Assembly (NCBI GenBank): GCA_035942035.1
Contig: DASZDK010000019.1
Span: 1 to 40,807 of the forward strand
From: JAHWJR01 sp035942035
GTDB taxonomy: Bacteria > Actinomycetota > Acidimicrobiia > Acidimicrobiales > CADCSY01
Length of the DNA stretch: 40,807 nucleotides
Reading direction: 5' to 3'
Below are positions 15,692-24,013 of this stretch, piece by piece. The notes under the pieces are model-generated. The model did not search any database. It was not told where the DNA came from and saw nothing but the letters and a program-made list of their open reading frames with translations. A program made the position numbers and the translations under genes. Numbering within the stretch: the stretch's first letter is position 1; each line of letters starts with the position of its first letter.

Positions 15692-15774
15692 CGGGCCCTC
15701 CCGTCGTCGTGGCGCCATGATGCCCCGTCGCGTGGACGCGTTTCCTCGACGGCGGGAAGGGCTAGGAAGCTGCC

Positions 15775-16200
15775 ATGGCTGACCGCAGCGCAAGTGCCGA
15801 ATGGCAGGGCGACCTCTTCGAAGGCCGGGGCACCGTCTCGGCGGACAGCAGTGGGCTGTTCTCCGACGCCGGCGTGACCTGGGCCGCCAGGACCGAGTCT
15901 CCGGACGGCAAGACCAGCCCCGAGGAGCTGATCGCCGCCGCCCACTCGGCGTGCTTCTGCATGGCGCTGTCCAACGAGTTGAGCACCCGGGGCCATGCGC
16001 CGGGACGACTGCAGGCCGACGCAACGTGCACCTTCGTCGACGGCAAGGTCACCACCATGGTGATCGACGTCACCGCAACGGTGCCCGGCGCCGACCAGGC
16101 GGCGTTCGACGAGGCCCTCGCCGCCGCCGAGCAGTCCTGCCCGGTCTCGAACGCCCTCAGGGGCAACGTCGACATCCGGGTGACCGCCAGCCTGAGCTGA
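15775..16200 (+). CDS. OsmC/Ohr family peroxiredoxin-like protein
   Basis: 141 residues from ATG 15775. TSPEELIAAAHSACFCMALSNEL carries the first conserved cysteine (C60) and AEQSCPVSNAL the second (C122). These are the two redox cysteines of OsmC/Ohr proteins, which reduce organic hydroperoxides in the cytoplasm. The sequence is closer to OsmC (SAEWQGDLFEGRGTV start, no Ohr signature seen). C62 is an additional Cys beside the active one. Two hairpins follow the stop and probably end transcription. Confidence 0.93.
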   Translation: MADRSASAEWQGDLFEGRGTVSADSSGLFSDAGVTWAARTESPDGKTSPEELIAAAHSACFCMALSNELSTRGHAPGRLQADATCTFVDGKVTTMVIDVTATVPGADQAAFDEALAAAEQSCPVSNALRGNVDIRVTASLS

Positions 16201-16205
16201 TCCGT

Positions 16206-16225
16206 CCGGGACCGCGCCGTCCCGG
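16206..16225 (+). terminator. GC hairpin after the OsmC gene
   Basis: CCGGGAC, a six-base loop and GTCCCGG form a perfect 7-bp stem five bases after the OsmC stop. No T-run. Confidence 0.45.
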
Positions 16226-16240
16226 CACCGTCCCCAACCG

Positions 16241-16286
16241 GGATGGTGGCTACAGCGACCGACCTCGGCCGCGGTAGCCACCATCC
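16241..16286. terminator. Bidirectional terminator between convergent genes
   Basis: GGATGGTGGCTAC (16241-16253) pairs perfectly with GTAGCCACCATCC (16274-16286) across a 20-nt loop. It lies between the rightward OsmC gene and the leftward PRC/DUF2382 gene, whose stop is two bases away. A symmetric stem suits termination from both sides. Confidence 0.65.
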
Positions 16287-16288
16287 GG

Positions 16289-17029
16289 CTAGCCCTGCTC
16301 CGTGTCGATCTGCTCCTTGCGGACCTGCTCGGAGATCTGCTCCTCGTCGGTGGTCACGGTCTTGTCGAGCCGGACCCGCTCCTTGGGAACGACCTGCTTG
16401 TCCACCACGACCTCTTCCTCGGTGAGGACCATCTCGTGCTCCTCCTCGGAGATGGCGGGCCCGTCCGTGGCCTGGTCGACGTTGGCATCGGTGATGGGCT
16501 CACGCTCGATGCGCACCTCTTCACGCTGCACCGGGACGGTGGTCTGGACGTCCTCGGTAATGACGTACTTCTTGAGCCGCACGAGTGAGGAGGGCCGGCG
16601 CACCTTGCCCACTTGCAGCTCCTCCTCGGAACGGGTCATGGCGTCGTCGGTCGTGGGACCGCTGGTGTCGTAGCCGGCGCCCCTGGTCGCCTCAGGCGAG
16701 GGCTGCACGTCGCCAGGAGCGATCCCGTAGTGCTCGTAGAGAGTCGCCTCCTCGTCGGGCGTGAGCTCCTTGTCGGGCTCGATGCCGGGGGCACCCTTGA
16801 TCTGCGACTCCTTGAAGTTCGCCCTCAGCTTGCCACCGGCAGGGCTGGCGCCGATCAGGGGAACGTAGGAGAGCTTTCGGCCCAAGAGGCCGGTGTGGAC
16901 CAGTGCCCACTCCGGCTGCTGGGTCTCGTTGTCAAGATAGATGTCTTCGATGTTGCCGACCTTGTCGCCATCGGCATCCACCAACTCGCTACCGACGAGC
17001 GGACGTACGTCCTCGAGGGTCAGTTGCAT
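16289..17029 (-). CDS. PRC-barrel and DUF2382 domain protein
   Basis: 246 residues from ATG 17029 with AAAGGA upstream. The N-terminal PRC-barrel is seen in LVGSELVDADGDKVGNIEDIYLDN and PEWALVHTGLLGRKLSYVPL. After a linker, the C-terminal DUF2382 part (from about residue 140) is very charged and has a repetitive beta pattern: LVRLKKYVITEDVQTTVPVQREEVRIEREPI, EHEMVLTEEEVVVDKQVVPKERVRLDK and a closing helix. Such proteins are frequent in actinobacteria and Deinococcus relatives and are often linked to stress or surface adhesion, but their function is not established. The preceding methyltransferase gene is on the same strand 113 bp upstream. Confidence 0.92.
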   Translation of the reverse strand: MQLTLEDVRPLVGSELVDADGDKVGNIEDIYLDNETQQPEWALVHTGLLGRKLSYVPLIGASPAGGKLRANFKESQIKGAPGIEPDKELTPDEEATLYEHYGIAPGDVQPSPEATRGAGYDTSGPTTDDAMTRSEEELQVGKVRRPSSLVRLKKYVITEDVQTTVPVQREEVRIEREPITDANVDQATDGPAISEEEHEMVLTEEEVVVDKQVVPKERVRLDKTVTTDEEQISEQVRKEQIDTEQG

Positions 17030-17142
17030 GTTTTGGTCCTTTCCGCCGTTGCGACCGGTTGGCCGCTTGTTCGCGTTGCACAGCCTGCCCCTGGACCACG
17101 GGCCGGAAACTGGCGGTGACACCGCCGTCCGCCGACGTTCGC

Positions 17143-17994
17143 TCACACAGAGCGCCCTGGAAGGCTCGCGGTGATCAACCAGGCGGCAGACCCGAACAAC
17201 ACGCCGTCGTCGGTCTCGTAGTGGCGGGTGATGCGGCGGAGCCCGTCGAACGCCCGCGCTCTGCTGTCCTCGTCGAGATCCTGGGTCAGCCCCTTGGTGA
17301 TCCCGAACGTTCCCACGAAGGCGAACGCGTCCTCGGCATCCGCCCCGATCTCGACCGGTTCGTCGACCTTTTCGAGCTGCACGTCGACGAACCCGGCGGC
17401 TCCGAGGGTGCGCCGGACATGGTCCGCTGCTGAGAGCCCGAACGGGCCCGGAGCGCCGGCCGGCGGCTCCGGCAGCTCCCGGCCCACGGCCAGGGCGCCG
17501 CGAATGACGGTGAGCCACTCGTTGCGGGCCAGTTCCCTCCACGTCAACAGCGCCAGCCGCCCCTCTGGGCGCAGCGCTCGGGCGATGTTGGCGAACGCGG
17601 CCACGGGATCAGCGAAGAACATCGCCCCGAAGCTGCTGATGGCCACGTCGAAGGCGCCGTCAGGGAACGGGTGGACCTGGGCGTCGGCCTGCTCGAACCG
17701 CACGTTGGTCAGCCCTTCGGCCCGCGCGGCTGCTCGCGCCCGCTCCAGCATCCGCGCCGACAGGTCGACGCCCACGGCCGAACCCGACACCGCCATGCGG
17801 GCCACGTCCCGGGTGGATCTCCCGGTGCCGCAGCCGATGTCGAGCACGTCGTCGTCGCGCTGGATCGGAACGGCTTCCAAGAACCGGGCCCAGTGGCGCC
17901 GGCTGGAGCGCTCGTACCGCTCGGCGTGCTGCGCCCAGTGCTCCCCCTCGGGCCCGTTCCACGCCGCTGCCATCTCCGCGTTGGCCACGGTCAT
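17143..17994 (-). CDS. Class I SAM-dependent methyltransferase
   Basis: 283 residues from ATG 17994, with a good ribosome site (GGGAGGGGGGACC). Motif I is VLDIGCGTGRST (residues 50-61), motif II VGVDLSARML, an acidic loop FEQADAQVHPFPDGAFDVAISSFGAMFF, and motif III IARALRPEGRLALLTW. This is the UbiE/Methyltransf_11 type. The large N- and C-terminal parts do not point to a substrate. A 255-bp stretch upstream separates it from the next leftward gene and holds no gene I can support. Confidence 0.88.
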   Translation of the reverse strand: MTVANAEMAAAWNGPEGEHWAQHAERYERSSRRHWARFLEAVPIQRDDDVLDIGCGTGRSTRDVARMAVSGSAVGVDLSARMLERARAAARAEGLTNVRFEQADAQVHPFPDGAFDVAISSFGAMFFADPVAAFANIARALRPEGRLALLTWRELARNEWLTVIRGALAVGRELPEPPAGAPGPFGLSAADHVRRTLGAAGFVDVQLEKVDEPVEIGADAEDAFAFVGTFGITKGLTQDLDEDSRARAFDGLRRITRHYETDDGVLFGSAAWLITASLPGRSV

Positions 17995-18249
17995 GGTCCC
18001 CCCTCCCTCGCCTCACTCCCACCTGTCCGGAGGTTCATGGCCCGAACGAAAATGTCAATGCCCGGGGTCGCACGAGACAGCATCGCATGCCGTCCTCCCC
18101 AGCGAACTCTCGACCACGGCGCGCCGCGCAACGAGCGAACTCCATTGGCACGTGGTCACCCGGCCGGAATGGGGCTCCGGCACCCTCTCGGCGGAGCTCA
18201 GCTTCTCGAAGGCCCCGCAGCTCACCCTGGAGGTCACCGTAGGCGAGCG

Positions 18250-19206
18250 TCACTCGACCGGCGTGGCGAACACCAGCCACTCCGGGCGTCGAGGGAGTCG
18301 TTGCGTCTCGACGGAGCCGTAGCCGGCCTGGGTGAGCCAGCGCCGGTGGTCGTCCTCGCTGTGGCTGTCCCCGCCGGTGGCCCCCAGCATCTGGACGGCG
18401 AAGAGCGTGGCCAGCGGGTCGGTGCCGCGCAGGAACGTGTGCACGGCCAGGCTGCCGCCGGGCAGCAGGAGGCGCTTCACTCGACGGAACAGCTCGACGT
18501 TGCGCTCGGCCCCGAGCGTGTAGACCACGCCGGCACAGAAGACCAGGTCGAAGGTCGTGTCGGGAAGCACCTCGAAGAAGTCGCCGGCGAACAGCTCGAC
18601 GCCCGCTTCGGCCAGCGCCGGTTTGCGCTCCGCCAACTCGATCACCGCCGGCCGGTCCTGCATGGTGACCCGGAGGCTCCGGCGGGCGAACTCGAGGGCG
18701 TACTCCCCGTGGCCGCCGCCGAGGTCGAGGACGTGGCGGGCACCGGGCACCCGGTCGAGACAGGCGTCGACGGCGGCGGGGGCAGACTCGCGGCCGTTGA
18801 CGGCGAGGGCGTCGAGCATGATCTCGACGCCACGGGGATCACCCCGGTGGCCTGCGGGCTGCGACCCGCGCAGCCGGTCGGCGATCGACCCCCAGTTGCG
18901 AATGCTCCGGGCGTGGTGGCGCAGCACGGCGGCGGCCTCCGGACCCGGTGCCGCGGCTCCGAGGACGTAGCTCCCGTCGTCGCCCACCTCGACGATGTCC
19001 CATACCGCCAGCGCGTCGAGCACCACGCGTACGGCGTGCTCCGAGAGCCGGAGGCGCTCGGCCAGGCCTGGAGCATCACCGGGGAGCTCGGCCAGGAGGC
19101 CGACGTCGACGGCGGCGTCGTAGGTGAGGACCATCCTCCAGTCGCACAGCTTCCCGGCGGGGACCAGGAACGACCACTGCTCCCAGACCAGCCGCCCCTC
19201 ACCCAT
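18250..19206 (-). CDS. O-methyltransferase-like SAM methyltransferase with N-terminal winged-helix domain
   Basis: 318 residues from ATG 19206, overlapping the aldolase stop by eight bases. The N-terminal part (LLAELPGDAPGLAERLRLSEHAVRVVLDALAVWDIVEV) is the winged-helix dimerisation domain of small-molecule O-methyltransferases. The C-terminal SAM domain shows HVLDLGGGHGEYALEFARR (motif I), VELFAGDFFEVLPDTTFDLVFCAGVVY and LLLPGGSLAVHTFL. The architecture matches the hydroxyneurosporene/carminomycin-type methyltransferases that act on phenolic or enolic hydroxyls of metabolites. It is third in a leftward lyase-aldolase-methyltransferase operon. Confidence 0.85.
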   Translation of the reverse strand: MGEGRLVWEQWSFLVPAGKLCDWRMVLTYDAAVDVGLLAELPGDAPGLAERLRLSEHAVRVVLDALAVWDIVEVGDDGSYVLGAAAPGPEAAAVLRHHARSIRNWGSIADRLRGSQPAGHRGDPRGVEIMLDALAVNGRESAPAAVDACLDRVPGARHVLDLGGGHGEYALEFARRSLRVTMQDRPAVIELAERKPALAEAGVELFAGDFFEVLPDTTFDLVFCAGVVYTLGAERNVELFRRVKRLLLPGGSLAVHTFLRGTDPLATLFAVQMLGATGGDSHSEDDHRRWLTQAGYGSVETQRLPRRPEWLVFATPVE

Positions 19207-19834
19207 CGGCGAGGGCCCCCGAAGGCAGGTCCCTGGCTCCGCCGAGGGCGATGGCCCGCAGCTCGGCCGCCGCCGCCTCCTCCAGGGTGACGAGCAACTT
19301 GGCCGCAGCCATGGGGGACGACCCGAAGACGAGCACGCCGTGGTTGCCCAGCAGCACGGCCCAGCTGGCGGCATGGCGCTCCACCGCTCGCCCGACGCCC
19401 TCGGTGAAGGCAGCCGAGCCGCGGGGGGCCCAGGGGACCACCGGCACGGCCGAGCGCTGACCCCGGCGGAGCAGCGCCTCGTAGCGGCAGGCCAGTGGCT
19501 GATTGGCCAGAGCGAAGGCGGTGAGGTGGGGCGAGTGGGTGTGCACCACCGACTGGGTCGCCGCACGGCACCGGTACACGGCGGCGTGCATGCCGACGAT
19601 CTCCCGGGTGGAGGCGTCGAGGTGCCCATCGACCACCTCGCCGTCGAAGGTCACGGTGGCGAAGGTCTCGGGCGTCAGCTCGTGCACCAGGCCGAGCGAG
19701 GTGAGCAGCATGCGCTCGTCGCCGGTCCTGGCGCTGGCGTTGATGTGCCCGGTCGGTGACATGACGCCGGCGCCGACGAGCACCTTGGTGGCGGCGACGA
19801 GCTCGTCGACCGGGCGGGGGGTGCCGGCGGTCAC
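19199..19834 (-). CDS. Class II aldolase/adducin family protein
   Basis: 211 residues from GTG 19834, which overlaps the lyase stop as GTGA. GAGVMSPTGHINASARTGDERMLLTS resembles the phosphate- and substrate-binding start of the fuculose-phosphate aldolase fold, and VVHTHSPHLTAFAL carries the metal-binding His pair. AVLLGNHGVLVFGSSPMAAA is the typical late motif with a third His. Such enzymes are zinc-dependent aldolases, epimerases, decarboxylases or dehydratases. Translational coupling to both flanking genes implies that the three act on the same pathway. Confidence 0.9.
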   Translation of the reverse strand: MTAGTPRPVDELVAATKVLVGAGVMSPTGHINASARTGDERMLLTSLGLVHELTPETFATVTFDGEVVDGHLDASTREIVGMHAAVYRCRAATQSVVHTHSPHLTAFALANQPLACRYEALLRRGQRSAVPVVPWAPRGSAAFTEGVGRAVERHAASWAVLLGNHGVLVFGSSPMAAAKLLVTLEEAAAAELRAIALGGARDLPSGALADG

Positions 19835-21300
19835 GGGGAACCCACGGCCACGCCGACGCCGGCGCCGGGCAGGTCCAGCCGGCGTTCCGCCTTGGCCACC
19901 ACGGCGTCGACCATCGCCGCGGAGCACCCGAGGTGGCGAGCGGGATCGAACACGGCGTCGAGCTCGTCGGGGCCGAGGTGCCCGGCGATGTCAGGGCGGG
20001 CTCCCAGCAGGTCGCGCAGCGAAGCTCCTTCCTGCTGGGCCTGCTGGCTCACCTCGTAGACCACGGCGTGGGCCGTCTGCTTGCCCATCCGCCGGGACAA
20101 CGCCAGCATCAGCGCCTCGGAGCAGATGGCCTCGGCGACGGTGGCGGCGTGGTCGGCCATGCTTTCACGGTCGACGGTGAAGGCACCGAGGATCTGGTCG
20201 AGCGCAGCCAGGGATGCCAGCGTGTAGTGGGAGACGTCGGCCACGGCCACCCACTCGAGACGCAGGCCGCGAGAGTCGCGTTCGTGCTCGCCGATCATGC
20301 TCTCGAGCCCCAGCGGTGCCAGTGTCCGGGCCAGCCGGGCCAGGACCACCGCCTGCTCGCACGCCTCGGACAAGGCGTTGCGCTTGTGGGGCATGGTGCT
20401 ACTGCCGATGGACCCCGGCTCCCAGATCTCGGTGAGCTCGCCGAACTCGGGTCGGGCCAGGGTCCGCACCTCGTCGGCGATGCGTGCCCCGGTGGCGGGG
20501 ATCATGGCCATGGTGGCCAGGTACTCCGCCACCCGGTCACGAGCAACGTGCCACCCAGTGTCCGGCGCGTGCAGCCGCAGCCGGCCGGCGAAGCGCCGGA
20601 GCAGCTCCGGGCCACGGCCCTCGAAGCCGGCCATCGTCCCCACGCCGCCGAACAGCTGGGCCACCAGCACCCGCGGGCGCATGGCCTCCAGGCGCTCGGC
20701 GTGACGCAGCAGCTCGTCGACCCACCCGGCCACCTTGAGCCCGAAGGTCGTGGGCAGCGCCGGCTGGGCGTGGGTCCGGCCGACCATGAGCGTGTCGCGG
20801 TTTGCCCGGGCCAGGGACACCAGGCGACGGAGGACCCTGACCAGGGCGGCGTCGACCTCGTCGAGCACGTCGCCCATCTCCAGCGTCTGGGCGGTGTCCT
20901 GGATGTCCTGAGTGGTGGCCCCCCGGTGCACGTACTCGCCGGCGTCGCCCTCGCAGGCCGATTGGAGCTCGTGCAACAGCGCGACCAGCGAGTGGCCGGT
21001 CCGCTTGATGCCCTCCTCGAACCCGTCGAGGCGGACGCGTTGCAGGCGGGCGGCCGAGGCGATCTCCTCAGCCGCCTCCCCGGGGATGAGCCCGACCTCG
21101 GCCTCCGCCAGCGCCAGCGCCGCCTCCACGTCGAGCCAACGCTGCACCCGGCAGACGTCGCAGAAGATCCGTCTGCTGACCGTCGTGGCGTACCGGCCGC
21201 CGTGGAAGCGGGAGTCGGTGATGTGGCCTCGCTCGTGACGGCACTCATCCGTGGTTCCGGCGGGTCCGGCGTGGCCCGGCGTCGGGGCAGTGCTGGTCAC
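19831..21300 (-). CDS. Fumarase/aspartase superfamily lyase (adenylosuccinate lyase-like)
   Basis: 489 residues from GTG 21300, chosen for its GAGGAGG ribosome site. The superfamily signature GSIGSSTMPHKRN is present, as are the TTQDIQDTA (region 2, His/Thr) and MVGRTHAQPALPTTFG (region 1) segments, so catalytic elements look intact. The N-terminal TDSRFHGGRYATTVSRRIF and RVQRWLDVEAALALAEAEVGLIP blocks place it nearest the adenylosuccinate lyase/carboxymuconate cycloisomerase branch. It is unlikely to be housekeeping PurB, since no purine gene is nearby and it is coupled to a class II aldolase. The reaction is probably elimination or addition of an amine or carboxylate across a fumarate-like bond; the substrate is unknown. 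Confidence 0.9.
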   Translation of the reverse strand: MTSTAPTPGHAGPAGTTDECRHERGHITDSRFHGGRYATTVSRRIFCDVCRVQRWLDVEAALALAEAEVGLIPGEAAEEIASAARLQRVRLDGFEEGIKRTGHSLVALLHELQSACEGDAGEYVHRGATTQDIQDTAQTLEMGDVLDEVDAALVRVLRRLVSLARANRDTLMVGRTHAQPALPTTFGLKVAGWVDELLRHAERLEAMRPRVLVAQLFGGVGTMAGFEGRGPELLRRFAGRLRLHAPDTGWHVARDRVAEYLATMAMIPATGARIADEVRTLARPEFGELTEIWEPGSIGSSTMPHKRNALSEACEQAVVLARLARTLAPLGLESMIGEHERDSRGLRLEWVAVADVSHYTLASLAALDQILGAFTVDRESMADHAATVAEAICSEALMLALSRRMGKQTAHAVVYEVSQQAQQEGASLRDLLGARPDIAGHLGPDELDAVFDPARHLGCSAAMVDAVVAKAERRLDLPGAGVGVAVGSP

Positions 21301-21422
21301 GCGAACCTCCTCGTGGGGCTGAGCGAGAGGCACAGGCGTCAGTGTGGGCCCGGTCGACTCGCGGCCACAATAGGTGTGCTGGGCGCTTGACATCGGTTCG
21401 GTCAGCCGGAACGGTTGCGCCG
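21301..21422. promoter_or_regulatory. Divergent intergenic region of the lyase operon and the MFS operon
   Basis: These 122 bp separate two divergent operons and must hold both promoters. I see no clear -35/-10 pair or operator palindrome. Shared control of both arms is an inference from the arrangement only. Confidence 0.35.
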
Positions 21423-22628
21423 GTGGAGCCTGGCACCGCCGCACCTTCGACCGCAGCCGGCCCCCGCTTCGACTTCCGCCTGCTCTATGTCGGGGCGTTC
21501 GTCGCTTACGGCGACCGCTTTGCCATTGCCCCGATCCTGGTGTCGGTGGCCGGCGACCTCGGTGAGTCGCTTGCCGCCGTGACCGTCATGGCGACGCTGT
21601 ACTTCCTGTTGTACGGCCTCCTCCAGCCCGTGTACGGCATCGTCTCCGACCGGGTGGGCCGGGTGCGGGTGATGCGCTTCGCCCTCTGCGGCATGTTCCT
21701 GGCCAGTGCCGCCTCCGCGTTCGCCCCCAACCTGCCCACCCTGGTCCTGGCCAAGGCAGCTGCGGCTGCCTTCGTCGCCGCCGTCCTGCCCACGTCGCTG
21801 GTGTACGTCGGCGACATGGTGCCCCTGCAGCACCGCCAGCACGTGATCGCCAACGTGCTCGCCGCCGGCTCCGTCGGGACCGTGCTCGCCACCGTGGGGG
21901 CCGGGATGGCCGCCCGGTACTCGACCTGGCGACTGGTGTTCCTGGTGCCGGCGGTCATCTCCTTGTTGCTCGCCGTGGCCCTGGGCCGGCTACCGGAATC
22001 GCTCTCGAGGACGGCCCGGACCGGTGCTCTCACGCCGGTGCGGCAGGTGTTCTCCCACCCCTGGGCGGTGTTCCTCGTCGTGCTGGCGCTGGCCGAGGGA
22101 GCGTTCATGCTCGGCTTCCTCACCTTCCTGGCGCCCGCGCTCGAGGCGAGGGGGCACAGTGCGGCCGTCGCCGGCGCAGTCACCGCCACCTACGGAGTGG
22201 CGGTGTTCGTCGGCTTGCAAGGTGTCAAGAGAATCGTGCGGCAAGCGTCGCTGCCGCCGTCCGCGCTCATCGCCGGCGGGGGGACACTGCTCGTCGTGGC
22301 CTACCTCGTCGCCGCGGCCAACCAGCAGGTGACCAACGTCCTGCTCGCCAGCGTGCTGATCGGGGTGGGATACGCCCTGCTGCACTCGACGCTGCAGACG
22401 TGGGCCACCGACGTGGCGCCCGAGGCTCGCGGCACCGCCATCTCCTTCTTCGTCACCGCCGTGTTCACTGGGGCGGCCCTGGGCACTGCCGCGGTGAGAG
22501 GTCTGGCGGATACCGGTCGCTACCAGGAGCTGTTCCTCGTGGCGGCGGCGCTGACCGTGCCGGTGGCGGTGATCGCCTCCGTCGCCCGCACGCGCTACCC
22601 GCCTGGCGGCGGGGCCGGCACCCCGTGA
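21423..22628 (+). CDS. MFS transporter
   Basis: About 401 residues from GTG 21423; the start is not certain because the frame remains open upstream. Twelve hydrophobic segments can be counted. The loop after helix 2 reads GIVSDRVGRVRVMR, the conserved MFS G-x-x-x-D-R/K-x-G-R-R/K pattern, and PEARGTAISFFVTAVFTGAALG is a typical eleventh-helix region. The DHA1-like size suggests export or import of a small molecule. It is divergent from the lyase operon and coupled by GTGA to the following methyltransferase, so it could move the substrate or product of these enzymes. Confidence 0.88.
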   Translation: MEPGTAAPSTAAGPRFDFRLLYVGAFVAYGDRFAIAPILVSVAGDLGESLAAVTVMATLYFLLYGLLQPVYGIVSDRVGRVRVMRFALCGMFLASAASAFAPNLPTLVLAKAAAAAFVAAVLPTSLVYVGDMVPLQHRQHVIANVLAAGSVGTVLATVGAGMAARYSTWRLVFLVPAVISLLLAVALGRLPESLSRTARTGALTPVRQVFSHPWAVFLVVLALAEGAFMLGFLTFLAPALEARGHSAAVAGAVTATYGVAVFVGLQGVKRIVRQASLPPSALIAGGGTLLVVAYLVAAANQQVTNVLLASVLIGVGYALLHSTLQTWATDVAPEARGTAISFFVTAVFTGAALGTAAVRGLADTGRYQELFLVAAALTVPVAVIASVARTRYPPGGGAGTP

Positions 22629-23422
22629 CCGACAGCGGGCGTGGAGACCGCCCTGGTGCGGCGGTCGACGCCGTCGCCGCCCGGGGCTACCAAGCGGGCG
22701 GTGACGATTACGAGCGGTCCAGACCGGGCTACCCGGACGCAGCGGTCGATCTCGTGGTGCAGGAGTTGGCGTTGCCACGCGACAGCCGTGTCCTCGAGCT
22801 GGCGGCCGGCACCGGGAAGCTCACCCGGATGCTCGTCCGCCGGGTGGCGGGGGTGATCGCCGTCGAGCCAGTGCCGGCGATGCGCCGGCGCCTGGCCGGC
22901 GCCGTGCCCTCCGTGCCGGTGGTCGCTGCCGTGGCCGAGGCCATCCCGTTCGCCGATGACTCCGTCGACGGGGTGGTCGTGGCCACGGCGTTCCATTGGT
23001 TCCGGGGGGAGGAGGCCGTGGAGGAGATCGCCAGGGTGCTCCGGCCCCGAGGTGGCCTCGGTTTGCTCTGGAACAACCCCGATCGGTCCACCTCGTGGAT
23101 CGCCGACATCTGGAGCGTGGTGGACGAGCACCGGGGCGACACTCCGGGCAACCTCGACCAGACCTGGCGCACGTCGTTCCGAGAAGAGGGACCCTTCCAG
23201 GCTCTCCAGCAGCAGGCCTTCGCCCACGAGGTGGAGATGACGCCGGACGACGTCGTGGCCCGGGTGGCGTCCATCAGCTTCATCGCCGCCCTGCCGGGCG
23301 CCGGACGCGCCGACGTCCTGGAGCGGGTCCGCACCATCATCGCCACGCACCCGGAGCTGGCCGGTCGGCCGAGCTTCCCGCTCCCCTACCGCACCAGCGT
23401 CTTCTGGTGCCGCAGGCGCTGA
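22625..23422 (+). CDS. Class I SAM-dependent methyltransferase
   Basis: 265 residues from GTG 22625, overlapping the MFS stop as GTGA. The N-terminal YQAGGDDYERSRPGYPDAAVDLV pattern is that of Methyltransf_11/25 proteins of the 'Y-x-x-x-RPxYP' type. Motif I is RVLELAAGTGKLTRML, motif II VIAVEPVPAMRRRL, followed by AEAIPFADDSVDGVVVATAFHWF and the post-motif LRPRGGLGLLWNN. The acceptor is unknown. It is the second methyltransferase near the lyase/aldolase cluster and is coupled to the transporter. Confidence 0.9.
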   Translation: MTDSGRGDRPGAAVDAVAARGYQAGGDDYERSRPGYPDAAVDLVVQELALPRDSRVLELAAGTGKLTRMLVRRVAGVIAVEPVPAMRRRLAGAVPSVPVVAAVAEAIPFADDSVDGVVVATAFHWFRGEEAVEEIARVLRPRGGLGLLWNNPDRSTSWIADIWSVVDEHRGDTPGNLDQTWRTSFREEGPFQALQQQAFAHEVEMTPDDVVARVASISFIAALPGAGRADVLERVRTIIATHPELAGRPSFPLPYRTSVFWCRRR

Positions 23423-23434
23423 CCGACCGCCGCC

Positions 23435-24013
23435 TCACCACGGCCGCGCGGGGCCTGACGGTCGGTTGAGGCGGATGGGCGCCTCCCTGGCGTTGTCTCC
23501 CTCGAAGTAGGCACGCAGGATCGGGTTCTCGGGGTCGACCATCGACAGGATGAACATCCACAGACCCGAACCGCTCGCCAGCTCGGTGTCCACCTCCGTG
23601 CAACCGTCCCGCCGCGGGTCGTGGTCCCATGGCACCCGGTGCATGTGGTAGCCGCCCAGGAGGCTGGCGCCGGCCCGGTCGAACAGCTCCTCGGCAGCGA
23701 GGACCTCCCGCGGATCGCTCACCCATCCGCGCCGGTCGAGCGGCGTCTCGGACGGGACCGCAAGCTGGTCCATGACCCGGTCGACGACTGGCTTGAGGTG
23801 CGGCTGATCGCGCTGGTTCCGAAGCAGCGGCACCACGTGGGTGACCTCGGCGAGGCCGTCCGCCAACCTTCCCCCCACGAGCCCGTAGGCCTTGGGCGCA
23901 TGCTCCTCGTCGGGCCGGTAGGCGCCGGAGAGCTTGCGCCGGGCATGGCCAACCAGCTGGTCGTAGAGATGCTCGGGGAAGGCGACCTCGTCGATCTCCG
24001 CCAGGACGGTCAT
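23435..24013 (-). CDS. Hypothetical protein with JAB/MPN-like features
   Basis: 192 residues from ATG 24013, overlapping the upstream dehydrogenase stop as ATGA. The order of elements resembles a JAMM metalloprotease fold: an N-terminal helix, AYGLVGGRL (residues 42-50), VTHVVPLLRNQ, GGYHMHRVP with H123-x-H125, then T139-E-V-D142, and a closing strand MFILSMVDPENPILRAYF. The H-x-H...S/T-x-x-D set would bind zinc, but the usual catalytic Glu before the first GL-x-G strand is not evident (PKAYG). I therefore treat this as a fold-level suggestion. No ubiquitin-like or ThiS/MoaD-type partner is adjacent. Confidence 0.6.
   Translation of the reverse strand: MTVLAEIDEVAFPEHLYDQLVGHARRKLSGAYRPDEEHAPKAYGLVGGRLADGLAEVTHVVPLLRNQRDQPHLKPVVDRVMDQLAVPSETPLDRRGWVSDPREVLAAEELFDRAGASLLGGYHMHRVPWDHDPRRDGCTEVDTELASGSGLWMFILSMVDPENPILRAYFEGDNAREAPIRLNRPSGPARPW

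Noticed and set aside
18035..18280. Short leftward frames between the two methyltransferase genes
   Set aside because: No ribosome site, no motif; the composition looks random.
17671..19290. Long rightward frame opposite the two methyltransferases
   Set aside because: Shadow composition (Gly/Arg/Val/His/Gln-rich) with no recognisable domain.
19933..21390. Long rightward frame opposite the lyase
   Set aside because: Antisense shadow of a well-supported enzyme with the MPHKRN signature.
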